Source: Halanaerobium sp. MA284_MarDTE_T2
GTDB lineage: Bacteria > Bacillota > Halanaerobiia > Halanaerobiales > Halanaerobiaceae
DNA length: 64,000 nt
Assembly (NCBI RefSeq): GCF_003337245.1
Contig: NZ_QPJE01000003.1
Coordinates: 62,001 to 126,000, forward strand
Direction of reading: 5' to 3'
Position numbers and translations under genes: made by a program. Shown here one piece after another: positions 7,700-17,622 of this stretch. The notes beneath the pieces are model-generated. The model made no database searches, was not told the DNA's origin, and was given only the letters and a program-made list of their open reading frames with translations. The stretch's first letter is position 1, and the number at the start of each line of letters is the position of its first letter.

Positions 7700-10081
7700 T
7701 TGAAAAAACACACACTTAAGGTACTTGAATATAGAAAAATAATTGATATGATTGCAGACAGGTCTGCTACAAATATAGGAAAAGAAATAATTAAAAAGCT
7801 GGAGCCTGTTTCCAACCGTTCATATATAGAAAAAAAACAGCGGGAAATTACCGCTGTTAAGGGATTGATTTCTGAATATGGGAATCTTCCGTTTAGTGGA
7901 ACCAGAGATATCAGAGATGAAATTAAAAAATCAGTTAAAGGTGTTACCCTTTCGACCTCTCAAATTGTTGATGTTAGATCAACTTTGCGGGGATTTTCGG
8001 AAATGAAAAAACATTTTTCAAATATTGAATCAGAACTGGATCCCCGGCTGATAGAAAAAGAATATGGGATAATCTATGATTTTATAGAACCACTCAGAAC
8101 TATTCCACAGCTGGAGAGGGAGATAGATAGATGTATAAATGATTATGGAGAAGTTGATGATAATGCCAGCAGTGCTCTGAAATCATTCAGAGACAAAATT
8201 GATTCTATAGAAAATGGAATTAGAGATAAACTGGAATCAATTATAAAAAGCAGCAGATATGAGGATATGCTGCAGGAGAGCCTTGTAACAAGACGCGAAA
8301 ACCGCTATGTTGTCCCTGTAAAACAGGAACAGCGCAGTAATTTTGATGGTATAGTACACGGACAGTCTGCCAGTGGTATGACAGTATTTATGGAACCTAT
8401 AGCAGTTGTTAAAATGAACAATGAGTTGAGAGAGGTAAAAGCAAAAGAAGAAGCAGAAGTGCACAGAATTTTGCAGAAACTAACAGCTCTAATAGCTGCA
8501 CAGTCGGAAGTTATAAAGAACAATCTTATTATAATTTCTCACCTGGATGTTATTTCAGCTTCTGCTCGATTCAGCCTTGATTTTGAATGCAGTCAGCCGG
8601 TGATGAACGAAAAAGCTCTGATTGATTTAAAACAGGCCAAACATCCACTGCTTAAAAATGACCCTGTCCCAATAGATGTACAGGTGGGTGATAAGATATC
8701 CACCCTTGTTATTACAGGACCTAATACAGGTGGTAAAACTGTTGCATTAAAAACTATTGGTCTGCTGACTCTTATGGCACAGACAGGTTTACACATACCT
8801 GCTGAAGCAAATTCCACCCTACCTGTATTTGTAGAAATTTTTGCGGATATAGGTGATGAACAGAGCATTGAACAGAATCTGAGTACATTTTCTTCTCATA
8901 TGAATAAAATAAAGGAATTTCTGCACTCTGCCGGAAACAGAACTCTTGTTTTGATGGATGAACTTGGTGTCGGCACTGATCCAGAAGAAGGAGCAGCACT
9001 GGGTATTGCTATACTAGAAAAACTGCAGGAGAAAAATGCGGTTACTGTGGCCACAACTCATTACAGCCAGCTAAAAAGCTATGCATATTCTGCTGAAAAT
9101 GTGGAAAATGCTTCTGTTGAATTTGATATAGAGACATTAAAACCTACCTACAGGCTGATAATGGGAGTGCCTGGCGGCAGTAATGCTTTTGAGATAGCTT
9201 TAAAACTGGGCATACCACTGGAAATTATAGATAGGGCTCGTTCACTGCTGAGTGAAGATGAAATTAAAGTTGAAGAAATAATAAAGGAACTCAATTCTGA
9301 AAGAAATAGATATCAGAAGCTGAGGCAGGAAATGGAAGAATACAGGAACAGAGAAAAAGAACTTAAGGAAAAATACGAAAAATTGATATCAGATCAGAAA
9401 GATAGGCATAATAAAGAAATAGAAGCTGCTAAAAATAAAGCAGAAGAAATTTTAAGGGAAACTAAAAAAGAAGCACATAGAATTATATCTGAGTTAAAAG
9501 ATAAGGATTATGTACAGCGTTCTGAAGTTGATAGAGCACAGACTGAAGCAAATAAAGAATTAAAGAATCTGAAAAGTGTTTTAGAAGAAACTAAAAGTAA
9601 TGATCAGGCTGATAAAAAAATTTCTGAAGAAGAATTTGAAATTGGTGATCAGGTAAGAATCCGCAGTCTGGGCAGAAAAGGAGAAATTATTTCTTTGGAT
9701 AAAAAGAAAAATGAAGCTGTTGTCCAGGCTGGAATAATTAAAATAACTGCTGATATTTTAGATCTTGTTAAGGCTGAAATACCTGAAGACCACAAAGAAG
9801 AGATGATTAAAAACTATCGGGTGCAGAAATCACAGCATGTTTCTCCAAAAATTGATCTAAGGGGAGACAGATATGAGGAAGCTCAACGAAAGCTGGATAA
9901 ATACCTGGATGATGTTTTTTTGGCAGGAATTAAAGAGGTAGAGATAGTCCACGGTAAAGGTACAGGGGCACTCAGAGATGCTGTAGGAGCTGTATTAGAA
10001 AAAAACCCCCATATCTCAGACTTCCGACTTGGACGTCAGGAAGAAGGAGGCACAGGGGTTACAATTGCCAGAATTAATTAA
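7700..10081 (+). CDS. mutS2: Endonuclease MutS2 / ribosome quality-control ATPase
   Basis: 793 residues, standard for MutS2. MutS-type clamp and lever regions are followed by the ATPase: Walker A GPNTGGKTVAL (~340) and the DELGVGTDPEEGAA Walker B/signature (~420). A long charged coiled coil (~520-650), a KOW-like stretch (GDQVRIRSLGRKGEI) and a C-terminal Smr nuclease domain (IDLRGDRYEEA, VEIVHGKGTGALR, ~716-793) complete it. MutS2 has been linked to suppression of recombination and to rescue of collided ribosomes. TTG start with GGGAGGA 7 nt upstream, 2 nt after the polX stop. Confidence 0.95.
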   Translation: MKKHTLKVLEYRKIIDMIADRSATNIGKEIIKKLEPVSNRSYIEKKQREITAVKGLISEYGNLPFSGTRDIRDEIKKSVKGVTLSTSQIVDVRSTLRGFSEMKKHFSNIESELDPRLIEKEYGIIYDFIEPLRTIPQLEREIDRCINDYGEVDDNASSALKSFRDKIDSIENGIRDKLESIIKSSRYEDMLQESLVTRRENRYVVPVKQEQRSNFDGIVHGQSASGMTVFMEPIAVVKMNNELREVKAKEEAEVHRILQKLTALIAAQSEVIKNNLIIISHLDVISASARFSLDFECSQPVMNEKALIDLKQAKHPLLKNDPVPIDVQVGDKISTLVITGPNTGGKTVALKTIGLLTLMAQTGLHIPAEANSTLPVFVEIFADIGDEQSIEQNLSTFSSHMNKIKEFLHSAGNRTLVLMDELGVGTDPEEGAALGIAILEKLQEKNAVTVATTHYSQLKSYAYSAENVENASVEFDIETLKPTYRLIMGVPGGSNAFEIALKLGIPLEIIDRARSLLSEDEIKVEEIIKELNSERNRYQKLRQEMEEYRNREKELKEKYEKLISDQKDRHNKEIEAAKNKAEEILRETKKEAHRIISELKDKDYVQRSEVDRAQTEANKELKNLKSVLEETKSNDQADKKISEEEFEIGDQVRIRSLGRKGEIISLDKKKNEAVVQAGIIKITADILDLVKAEIPEDHKEEMIKNYRVQKSQHVSPKIDLRGDRYEEAQRKLDKYLDDVFLAGIKEVEIVHGKGTGALRDAVGAVLEKNPHISDFRLGRQEEGGTGVTIARIN

Positions 10082-10231
10082 AATCTAATTTATTCAATCA
10101 TTCATTACTTTAATTTAATAAAAAAATATTTAAGTCTGATCACAGTAATTCAACTAAACAGTAGTTAAATTTATCGATAATATTTAATTGTAATTTAAAC
10201 GTTTAATTTTAAATAGCTGCTGGAATTTTAT

Positions 10232-12640
10232 TTAATCATCACTTTTGAAAATATCGAATATATCTTTTAAAATCACGCTGCTTGAGCTTGATTTTTCGGG
10301 ATGAAGATTACACTTACGGGTGGGTTTGGTTTGATAACGAACCTCCCCGTTTCTGTCTTTTTTTGGTATTCCGTATTCATGATCAAAAAGCTGTACTGGT
10401 TCTCCGGTTTCAACTATATAACTTCCCTTCACTCTATCTTTTGGATCTTTGTTTGGTGCATTTTCTCTGAAGTAAAATGTTCCCGGACCAATCTTTATTC
10501 CAGATTTGCTGAGATAATACTTTTTTACAACCTGATCTTTAGGACAATTGCTGGTGGCAAGTAGGCCACTTTCTTTATCTATTTTTACTGATTCTACTGG
10601 TGTATGTAGTGTTTCTTCTTTTTGTGGAATATTTTCCTGTCTAAACGGCATTTCCTCAATCCGTGGAGAATAATCATTTGGTTTAAGTCCTGTCATTGGA
10701 TCTATAGGAACATCAGTTATAGTACTTGGTTTTGTAAAATCAAGTACAGGCATATTTTTTACAGCTTTCCGCATGTATTCCCCCCATATTTGTGCAGCTT
10801 CTGCACTGGAAATCGTGAGAAAACTGTTGTTTTCTGGATATATATAATTGCCATCTGCATCTTTGTCATCATATTCCATAGATCTTACATTGTCTTCACC
10901 TATCCAGACAGCAGTTACAATTTGAGGTGTATAGCCTACAAACCAGGCATCGGTATAATCATTTGTTGTTCCTGTTTTCCCTGCAACAGGGCGGTCCATT
11001 CCTGCTCTCCAGCCTGTTCCATTCTGAATTACACTTTTCAGCATTGAAGTCATAAGATAACTTTCTTCTTCTGTCATAACTATTCTTTTTTCCGGTTTAG
11101 CTTCAAAAATTACATTATCTCTTTTGTCAAGTACTCTGCTTATTGCATATGGTTTAATATATACTCCTCTGTTAGCAAAGACACCATAAGCACTTGCCAT
11201 TTCTATAGGTTTTACACCTCTGTGCAGACCACCGAGTGCAAGAGAGTAGTGTTCATCATAATAATCTTCTTTTTCAAAGGTTGTTATTCCCATTTTTTCG
11301 GTCAGATCGATCGTTTCTTTGACACCTATATTTTTTATCAATTTGACTGTCGCTGAATTCAAAGAGTTGGTCAGGGCAGTATTTAAGTTAACCAGCCCAT
11401 AATATTTATCTCCATAATTGCGCGGCCAGATATTTAAATTATAGCCGGTTTTGCCGCTGTCTGATGCCAGCATGGGCATATCATTGACCACAGTAGCCAG
11501 TGAATAACCATTTTTAATTGCTGCAGCATAGACAAATGGTTTAAAGGTAGATCCCGGCTGTCTTAAAGCCTGATGAGCTCTGTTGAACTGATCTGTTCCC
11601 CGCCCACCTATCATGGCCCTTATTGCTCCTGATTTTACATCAAGTGTTATCAGAGACATCTGTGGCTGTACATTTTTCGAATTGGATCTTTTGATTGAAG
11701 GAAGATAGCCATTTTTTATCTTGGCATTTATTACATCTTCTGCTTTTTTCTGCAGATCTATATCTATGGTAGTATAAACTTTAAGTCCGCCGCTGTAGAC
11801 CATAGAAGCACCAAATTTATCTATTAGCTGATCTCTGACATAGAGGATAAAATAATGTGCTCTTTCCAGCTCTTTTTTGGTTTTTTGTTTAACATTGATC
11901 GGCTGATTTTTAGCATTTTGAGCTTCCTGTGCTGTTATATAGCCGAGTTCTTCCATCCGGGTTAGAACTGTATTTCTCCTTCTTTTAGCTGCTTCAAGAT
12001 TATTAAAAGGAGAGTAATAATTTGGAGCCTTGGGCAGTCCGGCAATTAAAGCTGATTCGGCAAGATTTAGCTCCCAGACATGTTTGCCAAAATACTGCTG
12101 GGCAGCAGTTTCAATTCCATATGCACTGTGTCCCAAAAATATTTCATTTAAATACATCTCTAGAATTTCTGGTTTTGTGTAGATTCTTTCAAATTGTAAA
12201 GCTAAATATGCTTCCTGAATTTTTCTGTAAATTGTCTTTTTGTGGCTGAGAAGTGCATTTCTGGCCAGCTGCTGAGTTATTGTACTCGCTCCCTGGGCCA
12301 GCCTTCCCTCCTTAATATTTGTAATCATTGCTCTACCTATACCCCAGAAATCAATTCCATGGTGAACATAAAAATTAGTATCTTCAATTGCTATAATTGC
12401 ATCTTTTAAGTGCTGGGGAATTCTTTCTAGAGGAACATAGACTCTGTTTTCTTTAAACAATTTTGTCAGAAGCTCACCATCTGCAGTGTAGATTAGGGTG
12501 GCTTCACTGGACCCCTTATAATTTGAAATATCAGGAGTATCCTTAATAATCCAGGTTACAGCACCCAAAAAAGCACCTGCTCCCAGGGCAAAAATCATTA
12601 TAATAGTAATAAGTAAGATTCCTTTGGTTCGTTTCTTCAT
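10232..12640 (-). CDS. Class A penicillin-binding protein (PBP1A type)
   Basis: 802 residues on the minus strand. One N-terminal membrane anchor (~8-30) is followed by a GT51 glycosyltransferase domain with EDTNFYVHHGID (~85) and GASTITQQLARN (~118). The transpeptidase domain shows the SxxK active site PGSTFKPF (~361), an SLNSATVKL SxN-type motif and AGKTGTTNDYTDAWF (KTG, ~550). The C-terminal tail is charged and Ser-rich. It polymerises and cross-links peptidoglycan outside the inner membrane. Start ATG has AGGAGG upstream. Monocistronic and convergent with mutS2; no clear terminator is visible in the AT-rich gap 10082-10231. Confidence 0.95.
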   Translation of the reverse strand: MKKRTKGILLITIIMIFALGAGAFLGAVTWIIKDTPDISNYKGSSEATLIYTADGELLTKLFKENRVYVPLERIPQHLKDAIIAIEDTNFYVHHGIDFWGIGRAMITNIKEGRLAQGASTITQQLARNALLSHKKTIYRKIQEAYLALQFERIYTKPEILEMYLNEIFLGHSAYGIETAAQQYFGKHVWELNLAESALIAGLPKAPNYYSPFNNLEAAKRRRNTVLTRMEELGYITAQEAQNAKNQPINVKQKTKKELERAHYFILYVRDQLIDKFGASMVYSGGLKVYTTIDIDLQKKAEDVINAKIKNGYLPSIKRSNSKNVQPQMSLITLDVKSGAIRAMIGGRGTDQFNRAHQALRQPGSTFKPFVYAAAIKNGYSLATVVNDMPMLASDSGKTGYNLNIWPRNYGDKYYGLVNLNTALTNSLNSATVKLIKNIGVKETIDLTEKMGITTFEKEDYYDEHYSLALGGLHRGVKPIEMASAYGVFANRGVYIKPYAISRVLDKRDNVIFEAKPEKRIVMTEEESYLMTSMLKSVIQNGTGWRAGMDRPVAGKTGTTNDYTDAWFVGYTPQIVTAVWIGEDNVRSMEYDDKDADGNYIYPENNSFLTISSAEAAQIWGEYMRKAVKNMPVLDFTKPSTITDVPIDPMTGLKPNDYSPRIEEMPFRQENIPQKEETLHTPVESVKIDKESGLLATSNCPKDQVVKKYYLSKSGIKIGPGTFYFRENAPNKDPKDRVKGSYIVETGEPVQLFDHEYGIPKKDRNGEVRYQTKPTRKCNLHPEKSSSSSVILKDIFDIFKSDD

Positions 12641-12698
12641 TAATCAAGCCTCCTGTCAAATAAATATTATAACATAAAACAGCTGTTTATGGTAGCCC

Positions 12699-12727
12699 TT
12701 GTTAGCAGTTAAACTATCTGTTATAAT
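12699..12727 (+). promoter_or_regulatory. Promoter of tyrS
   Basis: TTGTTA (12699-12704) and TATAAT (12722-12727) with a 17-bp spacer, diverging from the penicillin-binding protein gene. Predicted start near 12734, leaving a leader of only about 55 nt before ATG 12790. Confidence 0.75.
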
Positions 12728-12756
12728 TATATGACAAGGATACAGGAGGTGAAGTG

Positions 12757-12781
12757 CCTGTCAGCCTTGAGGCTGGACAGG
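12757..12781 (+). promoter_or_regulatory. Hairpin between Shine-Dalgarno and start of tyrS
   Basis: CCTGTC plus AGCC pair with GGCT plus GACAGG across a TTGA loop, with one bulged G. A strong AGGAGGTG lies just before it (12744-12751), an in-frame GTG at 12754, and ATG 12790 lies 8 nt after it. It may modulate tyrS translation, or simply be the start of a longer N-terminus. Confidence 0.45.
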
Positions 12782-12789
12782 TGTTATTT

Positions 12790-14010
12790 ATGGATATTAA
12801 TAAGCAGGTGGAAATATTAAAAAGAGGTGTAAGTGACCTTATTTCAGAAGAAGAACTGAAAGAAAAACTTATCGAAGCAGAAAAAGAGGAAAGACCGCTG
12901 AAAGTTAAATTGGGGCTGGACCCGACCGCCCCGGATATTCATCTCGGCCATACAGTTGTGCTGAGAAAGTTAAAGCAGTTCCAGGATTTGGGACATGAAG
13001 TATATTTAATTATCGGTGATTTTACCGGAATGATTGGAGATCCAAGTGGTAAATCGGAAACAAGAAAACAGCTTACACGAGAAGAAGTGGTAGAAAATGC
13101 CCGTACATACAAGGAACAGTTTTCGAAAGTTTTAGATAGAGATAAGACAAAGCTTGTGTTTAATGGAGACTGGCTGGGTGAACTTAATTTTGCAGATGTG
13201 CTTGAACTTTCTTCTAAGTATACGGTGGCCCGGATGTTAGAAAGAGATGATTTTTCTAAACGCTATCAGCAGGAAAAGCCGATTGGAATTCATGAATTTT
13301 TCTATCCGCTGATGCAGGGTTATGATTCTGTTGCAATTAATGCAGATGTTGAACTTGGGGGTACAGATCAGCGGTTTAATCTTCTGGTGGGCAGAAATCT
13401 GCAAAAAGAATACGGTCAGAAACCGCAGGTTGTTATTATGATGCCTTTACTTGAAGGACTAGATGGAGTAAATAAGATGAGCAAAAGTCTGGGCAACTAT
13501 ATCGGTATTTATGATAAACCATCTGATATGTATGGAAAGATCATGTCTATTCCGGATGATCTAATTTTACGTTATTTTGAACTGCTAACAGATGTATCTT
13601 CAGAAAAGCTGGCAGAGATAAAAGAAAAATTAAATCAGGATAATTTTAATCCAATGAGTTTCAAAAAAGAACTGGCTTACATGATAGTAAAAGAATATCA
13701 TGATAAAGATGCAGCAGAAAATGCAGCAGCTGAATTTGAAAATGTTTTTTCTAAAGGGAATTTGCCTGAAGATATTCCGGTGATAGAAATAGACAGCTCT
13801 GATCTGGAAGATGGAGAACTCTGGATAGTAAAACTGGTGGCTGCTACCGGCTTGGTGGACAGCAACAGTCAGGCAAGAAGGATGATCAAACAGGGTGCTG
13901 TTACCATTGATGACAAAAAATATGAAAAGATAAATCTTAATATTAAAGTAAAAGATGGTATGATTATACAGATTGGGAAAAGGCGCTTTGCTAAAATTAG
14001 ATTAGTTTAA
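12790..14010 (+). CDS. tyrS: Tyrosyl-tRNA synthetase
   Basis: 406 residues from ATG 12790. Class I synthetase with the HIGH-type motif [10 protein letters not shown] (~36-45), Tyr-site residues around [12 protein letters not shown] and the KMSKS motif [10 protein letters not shown] (~225-235). A C-terminal S4 RNA-binding domain (~340-400: [23 protein letters not shown]) recognises tRNA-Tyr. The sequence looks like the TyrZ subgroup. ATG 12790 fits the family N-terminus ([13 protein letters not shown]); GTG 12754 would add 12 residues and has the stronger ribosome site, so the start is uncertain. No T-box is visible upstream. Confidence 0.95.
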   Translation: MDINKQVEILKRGVSDLISEEELKEKLIEAEKEERPLKVKLGLDPTAPDIHLGHTVVLRKLKQFQDLGHEVYLIIGDFTGMIGDPSGKSETRKQLTREEVVENARTYKEQFSKVLDRDKTKLVFNGDWLGELNFADVLELSSKYTVARMLERDDFSKRYQQEKPIGIHEFFYPLMQGYDSVAINADVELGGTDQRFNLLVGRNLQKEYGQKPQVVIMMPLLEGLDGVNKMSKSLGNYIGIYDKPSDMYGKIMSIPDDLILRYFELLTDVSSEKLAEIKEKLNQDNFNPMSFKKELAYMIVKEYHDKDAAENAAAEFENVFSKGNLPEDIPVIEIDSSDLEDGELWIVKLVAATGLVDSNSQARRMIKQGAVTIDDKKYEKINLNIKVKDGMIIQIGKRRFAKIRLV

Positions 14011-14032
14011 TTTTGCAGCAGCTGAGAATTTT

Positions 14033-14156
14033 AGGATTTGCCTAAATTTTATTTTCAAGCTGCAGAAAAGAGGGTTTTGTTAAGTTGTATTGGCTGTAAA
14101 TTTAAATATTTCTGTAACTTCTTTTTTTCAGTTTAATATAAAAAAGGAGAAACTTC
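14033..14156. repeat. Intergenic inverted-repeat element, copy A
   Basis: The left arm (14033-14084: TTTATTTTCAAGCTGCAGAA then GAGGG) and the right arm (14097-14156: CTGTAACTTCTTTTTTTCAG then AAGGAGAAAC) are diverged inverted copies of one end sequence. The same ends recur at about 17.4, 23.8, 41.3, 47.5 and 57.8-58.0 kb. This copy lacks the central part seen at 57784-58044. It fills most of the 14011-14326 gap; the remainder shows nothing recognisable. Confidence 0.6.
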
Positions 14157-14326
14157 TTTTTAAGTTAAAGTTGAAATTGTTTTTAAATAAGAATATAATA
14201 ATAAAAAGTTGGTTGATTAATAAAATCATAGAAAAATGATTAATAATTTCACAAACTGATAGGACGTATATGATAATTAAGTTTATCGATAAAACCGCAG
14301 ATATATGCAGAAGGGAAGGTAAATAG

Positions 14327-16960
14327 ATGATAAAAAGTGGAGATGAAATACGGAAAGCATATCTGGATTTTTTTGAAAGCAAAGACCACCTTATACTGGA
14401 CAGTGCTCCTTTAGTTCCCAAAAATGATCCGAGTCTGCTCTGGATCAATGCCGGGATGGCTCCATTTAAACCATATTTTGACGGCAGTCTTGAACCACCA
14501 CATACCCGTATTGCTACAAGTCAGAAGTGTATCCGTACAAATGATATAGAACATGTAGGTAAGACGGCCAGACACCATACATTTTTTGAGATGCTTGGAA
14601 ACTTTTCTTTTGGCGATTATTTTAAAGAAGAGGCTGTAGAGTGGGCCTGGGAATTTGTGACAGAAGTCTTAAATCTGGAAGAAGAGAAACTCTGGATTAC
14701 CATTTATAAAGATGATGACGAAGCATTTAATATCTGGCATGATAAAATAGGTATTCCAAAAGAAAAGATAGTCAGAATGGGTAAAAAAGATAATTTCTGG
14801 CAGATTGGCACCGGTCCATGTGGTCCCTGCTCTGAGATACATTATGATAGAGGAGAAGAATACGGTAATTCCGAAGAAGATGTAATTGGTGGTGAAGGTG
14901 ATAGATTTCTAGAAATCTGGAATCTTGTATTTACACAGTATAATTTTACAGAAGATGGAGAATATTTAAACCTGCCCAGCAAAAACATTGATACAGGAAT
15001 GGGGCTGGAAAGAGTAGCTTCTATTCTACAGGATACTGATTCTAATTTTGAAACAGATCTCATAAAACCGATTATCGATGCTGCTGTTGAAAAAACAGGC
15101 ATACCATATAAAGAAAATGAAGAAGTTATGACCGCCTACAGAGTTATTGCCGACCACAGCCGCTCGGTGTCTGTTGCAGTGGCAGATGGAGCACTACCTT
15201 CTAATGAAGGCCGCGGGTATGTTATTAGAAGACTTATTAGGAGAGCATCCCGCTATGGAAGAAAGCTCGGCTTTGAAGAGCCGTTTTTATATAAACTTGC
15301 TGATACAGCTGCAGAAGTTGTAAAGGGGATTTCTCCTAATGTAGCTGATAGAATAGAGCATATAAAAAATGTTATTAAATCAGAAGAAAATAGTTTCCTG
15401 CAGACACTGGAACAGGGACTTGAAATTCTGGAAACTATGGTGGCAGAACTTAAAGAGGAAGGTGAAGATATACTTTCCGGTGAAGATGCATTCCGTCTTT
15501 ATGATACTTATGGATTTCCGCTTGATATAACCAGGGATCTGCTTAATGAACAGGGGCTGGCCCTGGATGAAGAGAAATTCAACGAAAAAATGGAAGAACA
15601 GCGAAGAAGAGCCAGAGAAGCCCGGGAAGAAACTTCTTTCAGCAGTGGAGAAATGGAAAAAATTTATGCTGAATTTAAGGATAAAATAACAGAGGTTGAA
15701 TTTACCGGCTATAAATCTCTTTCCGAAAAAACAGAAATACTTGGACTTGTTAAAGATAATGATATAAAAGAAAAGTTAAGTGAGGGTCAGGAAGGTGAAC
15801 TGATACTTAATAAAACACCATTTTATGCTGAAAGTGGTGGACAGATCGGTGATAAAGGTGCGGTTAAAAATGATAATTTTGAAGCTGAAGTTCTTGATAC
15901 CTATCAGCGGGCAGGGCTTACTGTACACAGAATCTTTGTAAATGCAGGTGAGGTAAGTACTGGAGATAAAGTTGAAGCAGTTGTTTATAAAGATAAAAGA
16001 ATGGCAGCAGCACGTAACCACTCAGCAACCCATCTGCTTCATAAAGCTTTAAAAGATGTACTTGGAGACCATGTAAATCAATCAGGTTCTCTTGTAGCAC
16101 CAGAAAGACTGCGTTTTGATTTTACCCATTTTTCTGCAGTTTCAGCTGAAGAGCTGAGAAAAATAGAAGCAGAGGTAAATCAGGCTGTTATGGAAAATTA
16201 TGCAGTGGAAACCGATATTAAAGAGCTTGATGAAGCAAAAGAAATGGGAGCTACAGCTTTATTTGGAGAAAAATATGGAGAAGAAGTGAGAGTTGTTTCT
16301 ATGGGTGATTTTAGTATGGAATTATGTGGAGGAACCCATGTTGATAGAACCGGTGATATCGGTCCATTTAAGATCACCAGTGAAAGTGGTATTGCTGCAG
16401 GGGTAAGGAGAATTGAAGCTGTCACAGGAGATTATGCCCTTGATTACTTCAATTATCAGCTTAATCTGCTCGACAGTGCTGCTGCTGAGCTAAAAACAGA
16501 CAGATCTAATCTTTTAAACAGGATTAAACAGCTTCAGATTAAGGAAAAAGAGATGGAAAAAGAAATAGATTCTCTCAAAAAAAGGCTTGCCAGTTTTAAA
16601 AAAGATGACCTTATTTCCAGAGTTAAAGATGCTGATGGTGTAAAACTGCTGGCAGAGGAAATAGAAGCCATGGATAACCAGGGATTGAGAAATATTTCTG
16701 ATCAGCTGAAAGAAAAAATGGATTCGGGAATAATTGTGCTGGGAAGCAGAGATAAAAACAAAGTTATTTTTGTTGCTTCTGTGACAGATGATCTGGTTAA
16801 AGAAGGTTATCATGCCGGCAAACTAATTGGGGAAATTGCCAAAATAGTAGGTGGTGGAGGAGGTGGCCGTCCAGATATGGCCCAGGCAGGTGGGAAAAAC
16901 CCGGAAAAACTGACTGAAGCACTTGCTGCTGCCGAGGAATTAGTGAAAAATATGAAATAA
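14327..16960 (+). CDS. alaS: Alanyl-tRNA synthetase
   Basis: 877 residues, full length. The class II catalytic domain (ARHHTFFEMLGNFSFGDYF, ~80-98) is followed by a tRNA-recognition helical region, the editing domain with HSATHLLHKAL and CGGTHVDRTG (zinc ligands of the HxxxH/CxxxH site), a coiled coil (~730-760) and the C-Ala domain ending GGGGGGRPDMAQAGG. It charges tRNA-Ala and hydrolyses mischarged Ser/Gly. ATG start follows GAAGGGAAGG. No T-box is apparent upstream. Gene order alaS-ireB-ruvX matches Bacillus. Confidence 0.97.
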   Translation: MIKSGDEIRKAYLDFFESKDHLILDSAPLVPKNDPSLLWINAGMAPFKPYFDGSLEPPHTRIATSQKCIRTNDIEHVGKTARHHTFFEMLGNFSFGDYFKEEAVEWAWEFVTEVLNLEEEKLWITIYKDDDEAFNIWHDKIGIPKEKIVRMGKKDNFWQIGTGPCGPCSEIHYDRGEEYGNSEEDVIGGEGDRFLEIWNLVFTQYNFTEDGEYLNLPSKNIDTGMGLERVASILQDTDSNFETDLIKPIIDAAVEKTGIPYKENEEVMTAYRVIADHSRSVSVAVADGALPSNEGRGYVIRRLIRRASRYGRKLGFEEPFLYKLADTAAEVVKGISPNVADRIEHIKNVIKSEENSFLQTLEQGLEILETMVAELKEEGEDILSGEDAFRLYDTYGFPLDITRDLLNEQGLALDEEKFNEKMEEQRRRAREAREETSFSSGEMEKIYAEFKDKITEVEFTGYKSLSEKTEILGLVKDNDIKEKLSEGQEGELILNKTPFYAESGGQIGDKGAVKNDNFEAEVLDTYQRAGLTVHRIFVNAGEVSTGDKVEAVVYKDKRMAAARNHSATHLLHKALKDVLGDHVNQSGSLVAPERLRFDFTHFSAVSAEELRKIEAEVNQAVMENYAVETDIKELDEAKEMGATALFGEKYGEEVRVVSMGDFSMELCGGTHVDRTGDIGPFKITSESGIAAGVRRIEAVTGDYALDYFNYQLNLLDSAAAELKTDRSNLLNRIKQLQIKEKEMEKEIDSLKKRLASFKKDDLISRVKDADGVKLLAEEIEAMDNQGLRNISDQLKEKMDSGIIVLGSRDKNKVIFVASVTDDLVKEGYHAGKLIGEIAKIVGGGGGGRPDMAQAGGKNPEKLTEALAAAEELVKNMK

Positions 16961-17029
16961 AAACAGGATTTAACCTCTTCCTGGAGAATTATATATTTAA
17001 GACTAAAAAATAGACAGGATGTGATCAAG

Positions 17030-17293
17030 GTGGCCCGAGAAGACATTAATGATAAAACGATGCGTTTTAAAATTGAAAAAGAAGAACTTAGTGAAGCTGG
17101 ATTTGTACTAAAAAAAGTCTGTAAGGCACTTGAGGAAAAGGGTTATAATTCTATTAATCAGGTTGTAGGTTATCTTCTTTCCGGTGATCCTGCTTATATA
17201 ACCAGTTATAAAGATGCAAGGATGATGATAAGAACTATAGACAGAGATAAGATAATTGAGGAACTTTTGAGAAAATATCTCGATAGAGATTAA
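17030..17293 (+). CDS. ireB: IreB family regulatory phosphoprotein
   Basis: 87 residues. The family signatures [10 protein letters not shown] and [23 protein letters not shown] are clear (UPF0297/YrzL). In Enterococcus IreB is a substrate of the IreK Ser/Thr kinase and modulates cephalosporin resistance; the conserved N-terminal Thr that is phosphorylated lies in the DKTMRF segment here. I choose GTG 17030, preceded by AGGATG (17016-17021) at about 8 nt; GTG 17021 is in frame but overlaps that site. It sits between alaS and ruvX as in Bacilli. Confidence 0.9.
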   Translation: MAREDINDKTMRFKIEKEELSEAGFVLKKVCKALEEKGYNSINQVVGYLLSGDPAYITSYKDARMMIRTIDRDKIIEELLRKYLDRD

Positions 17294-17306
17294 AAAATAT
17301 ATTTTG

Positions 17307-17343
17307 ATGCGCCTATTTCTACAGCTGAAGTAGGCGTATTTTT
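17307..17343 (+). terminator. Intrinsic terminator after ireB
   Basis: CGCCTA pairs with TAGGCG with an inner TTC/GAA extension, flanked by AT pairs and followed by five T (17339-17343). It ends the alaS-ireB unit. Confidence 0.85.
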
Positions 17344-17387
17344 GTGTAAAATGGGAAATATTAAAAGGGTCAGCTTAAGGTATACAA

Positions 17388-17520
17388 GGAGTTTTGTTAA
17401 AATTATTTTAGAGTTATAAAAAAGGGGATTTCGTTATAACTGAAATTTTAAATTTATCTGAAACTCAATTATATTCCCGTTTCTCCCTTTTTTGCAGCTG
17501 AATTTAACAATAGGGAAACT
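17388..17520. repeat. Intergenic inverted-repeat element, copy B
   Basis: The left arm (17388-17436, GGAGTTTTGTTAAAATTATT then AAAAAAGGGGATTTCGTTA) and right arm (17486-17520, CCCTTTTTTGCAGCTG then TAGGGAAACT) are imperfect inverted repeats of the family described at 14033 and 57784. The centre carries the short palindrome-like AAATTTATCTGAAA seen in other copies. It lies between the ireB terminator and the ruvX promoter and accounts for most of that 329-nt gap. Confidence 0.6.
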
Positions 17521-17540
17521 TTTTTTAAAAAGCAGACTAC

Positions 17541-17569
17541 TTGCTTATAAAATGATATAATTATATAAT
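17541..17569 (+). promoter_or_regulatory. Promoter for the ruvX-mltG cluster
   Basis: TTGCTT (17541-17546) and TATAAT (17564-17569) with a 17-bp spacer, about 55 nt upstream of ruvX. Confidence 0.6.
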
Positions 17570-17622
17570 AAGTAATTGAAGATAATATTGAGTCAATTAA
17601 TTATTTTAATGGAGGAGAAATA

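Noticed and set aside
10622-11047. Plus-strand 141-codon frame inside the penicillin-binding protein region
   Set aside because: It lies opposite a strongly supported minus-strand gene, has no ribosome site and its composition (many Cys, Phe, Ile) is typical of antisense shadow frames.
14157-14326. T-box or other riboswitch upstream of alaS
   Set aside because: No T-box consensus, specifier arrangement or terminator was found; only AT-rich DNA and a repeat copy.
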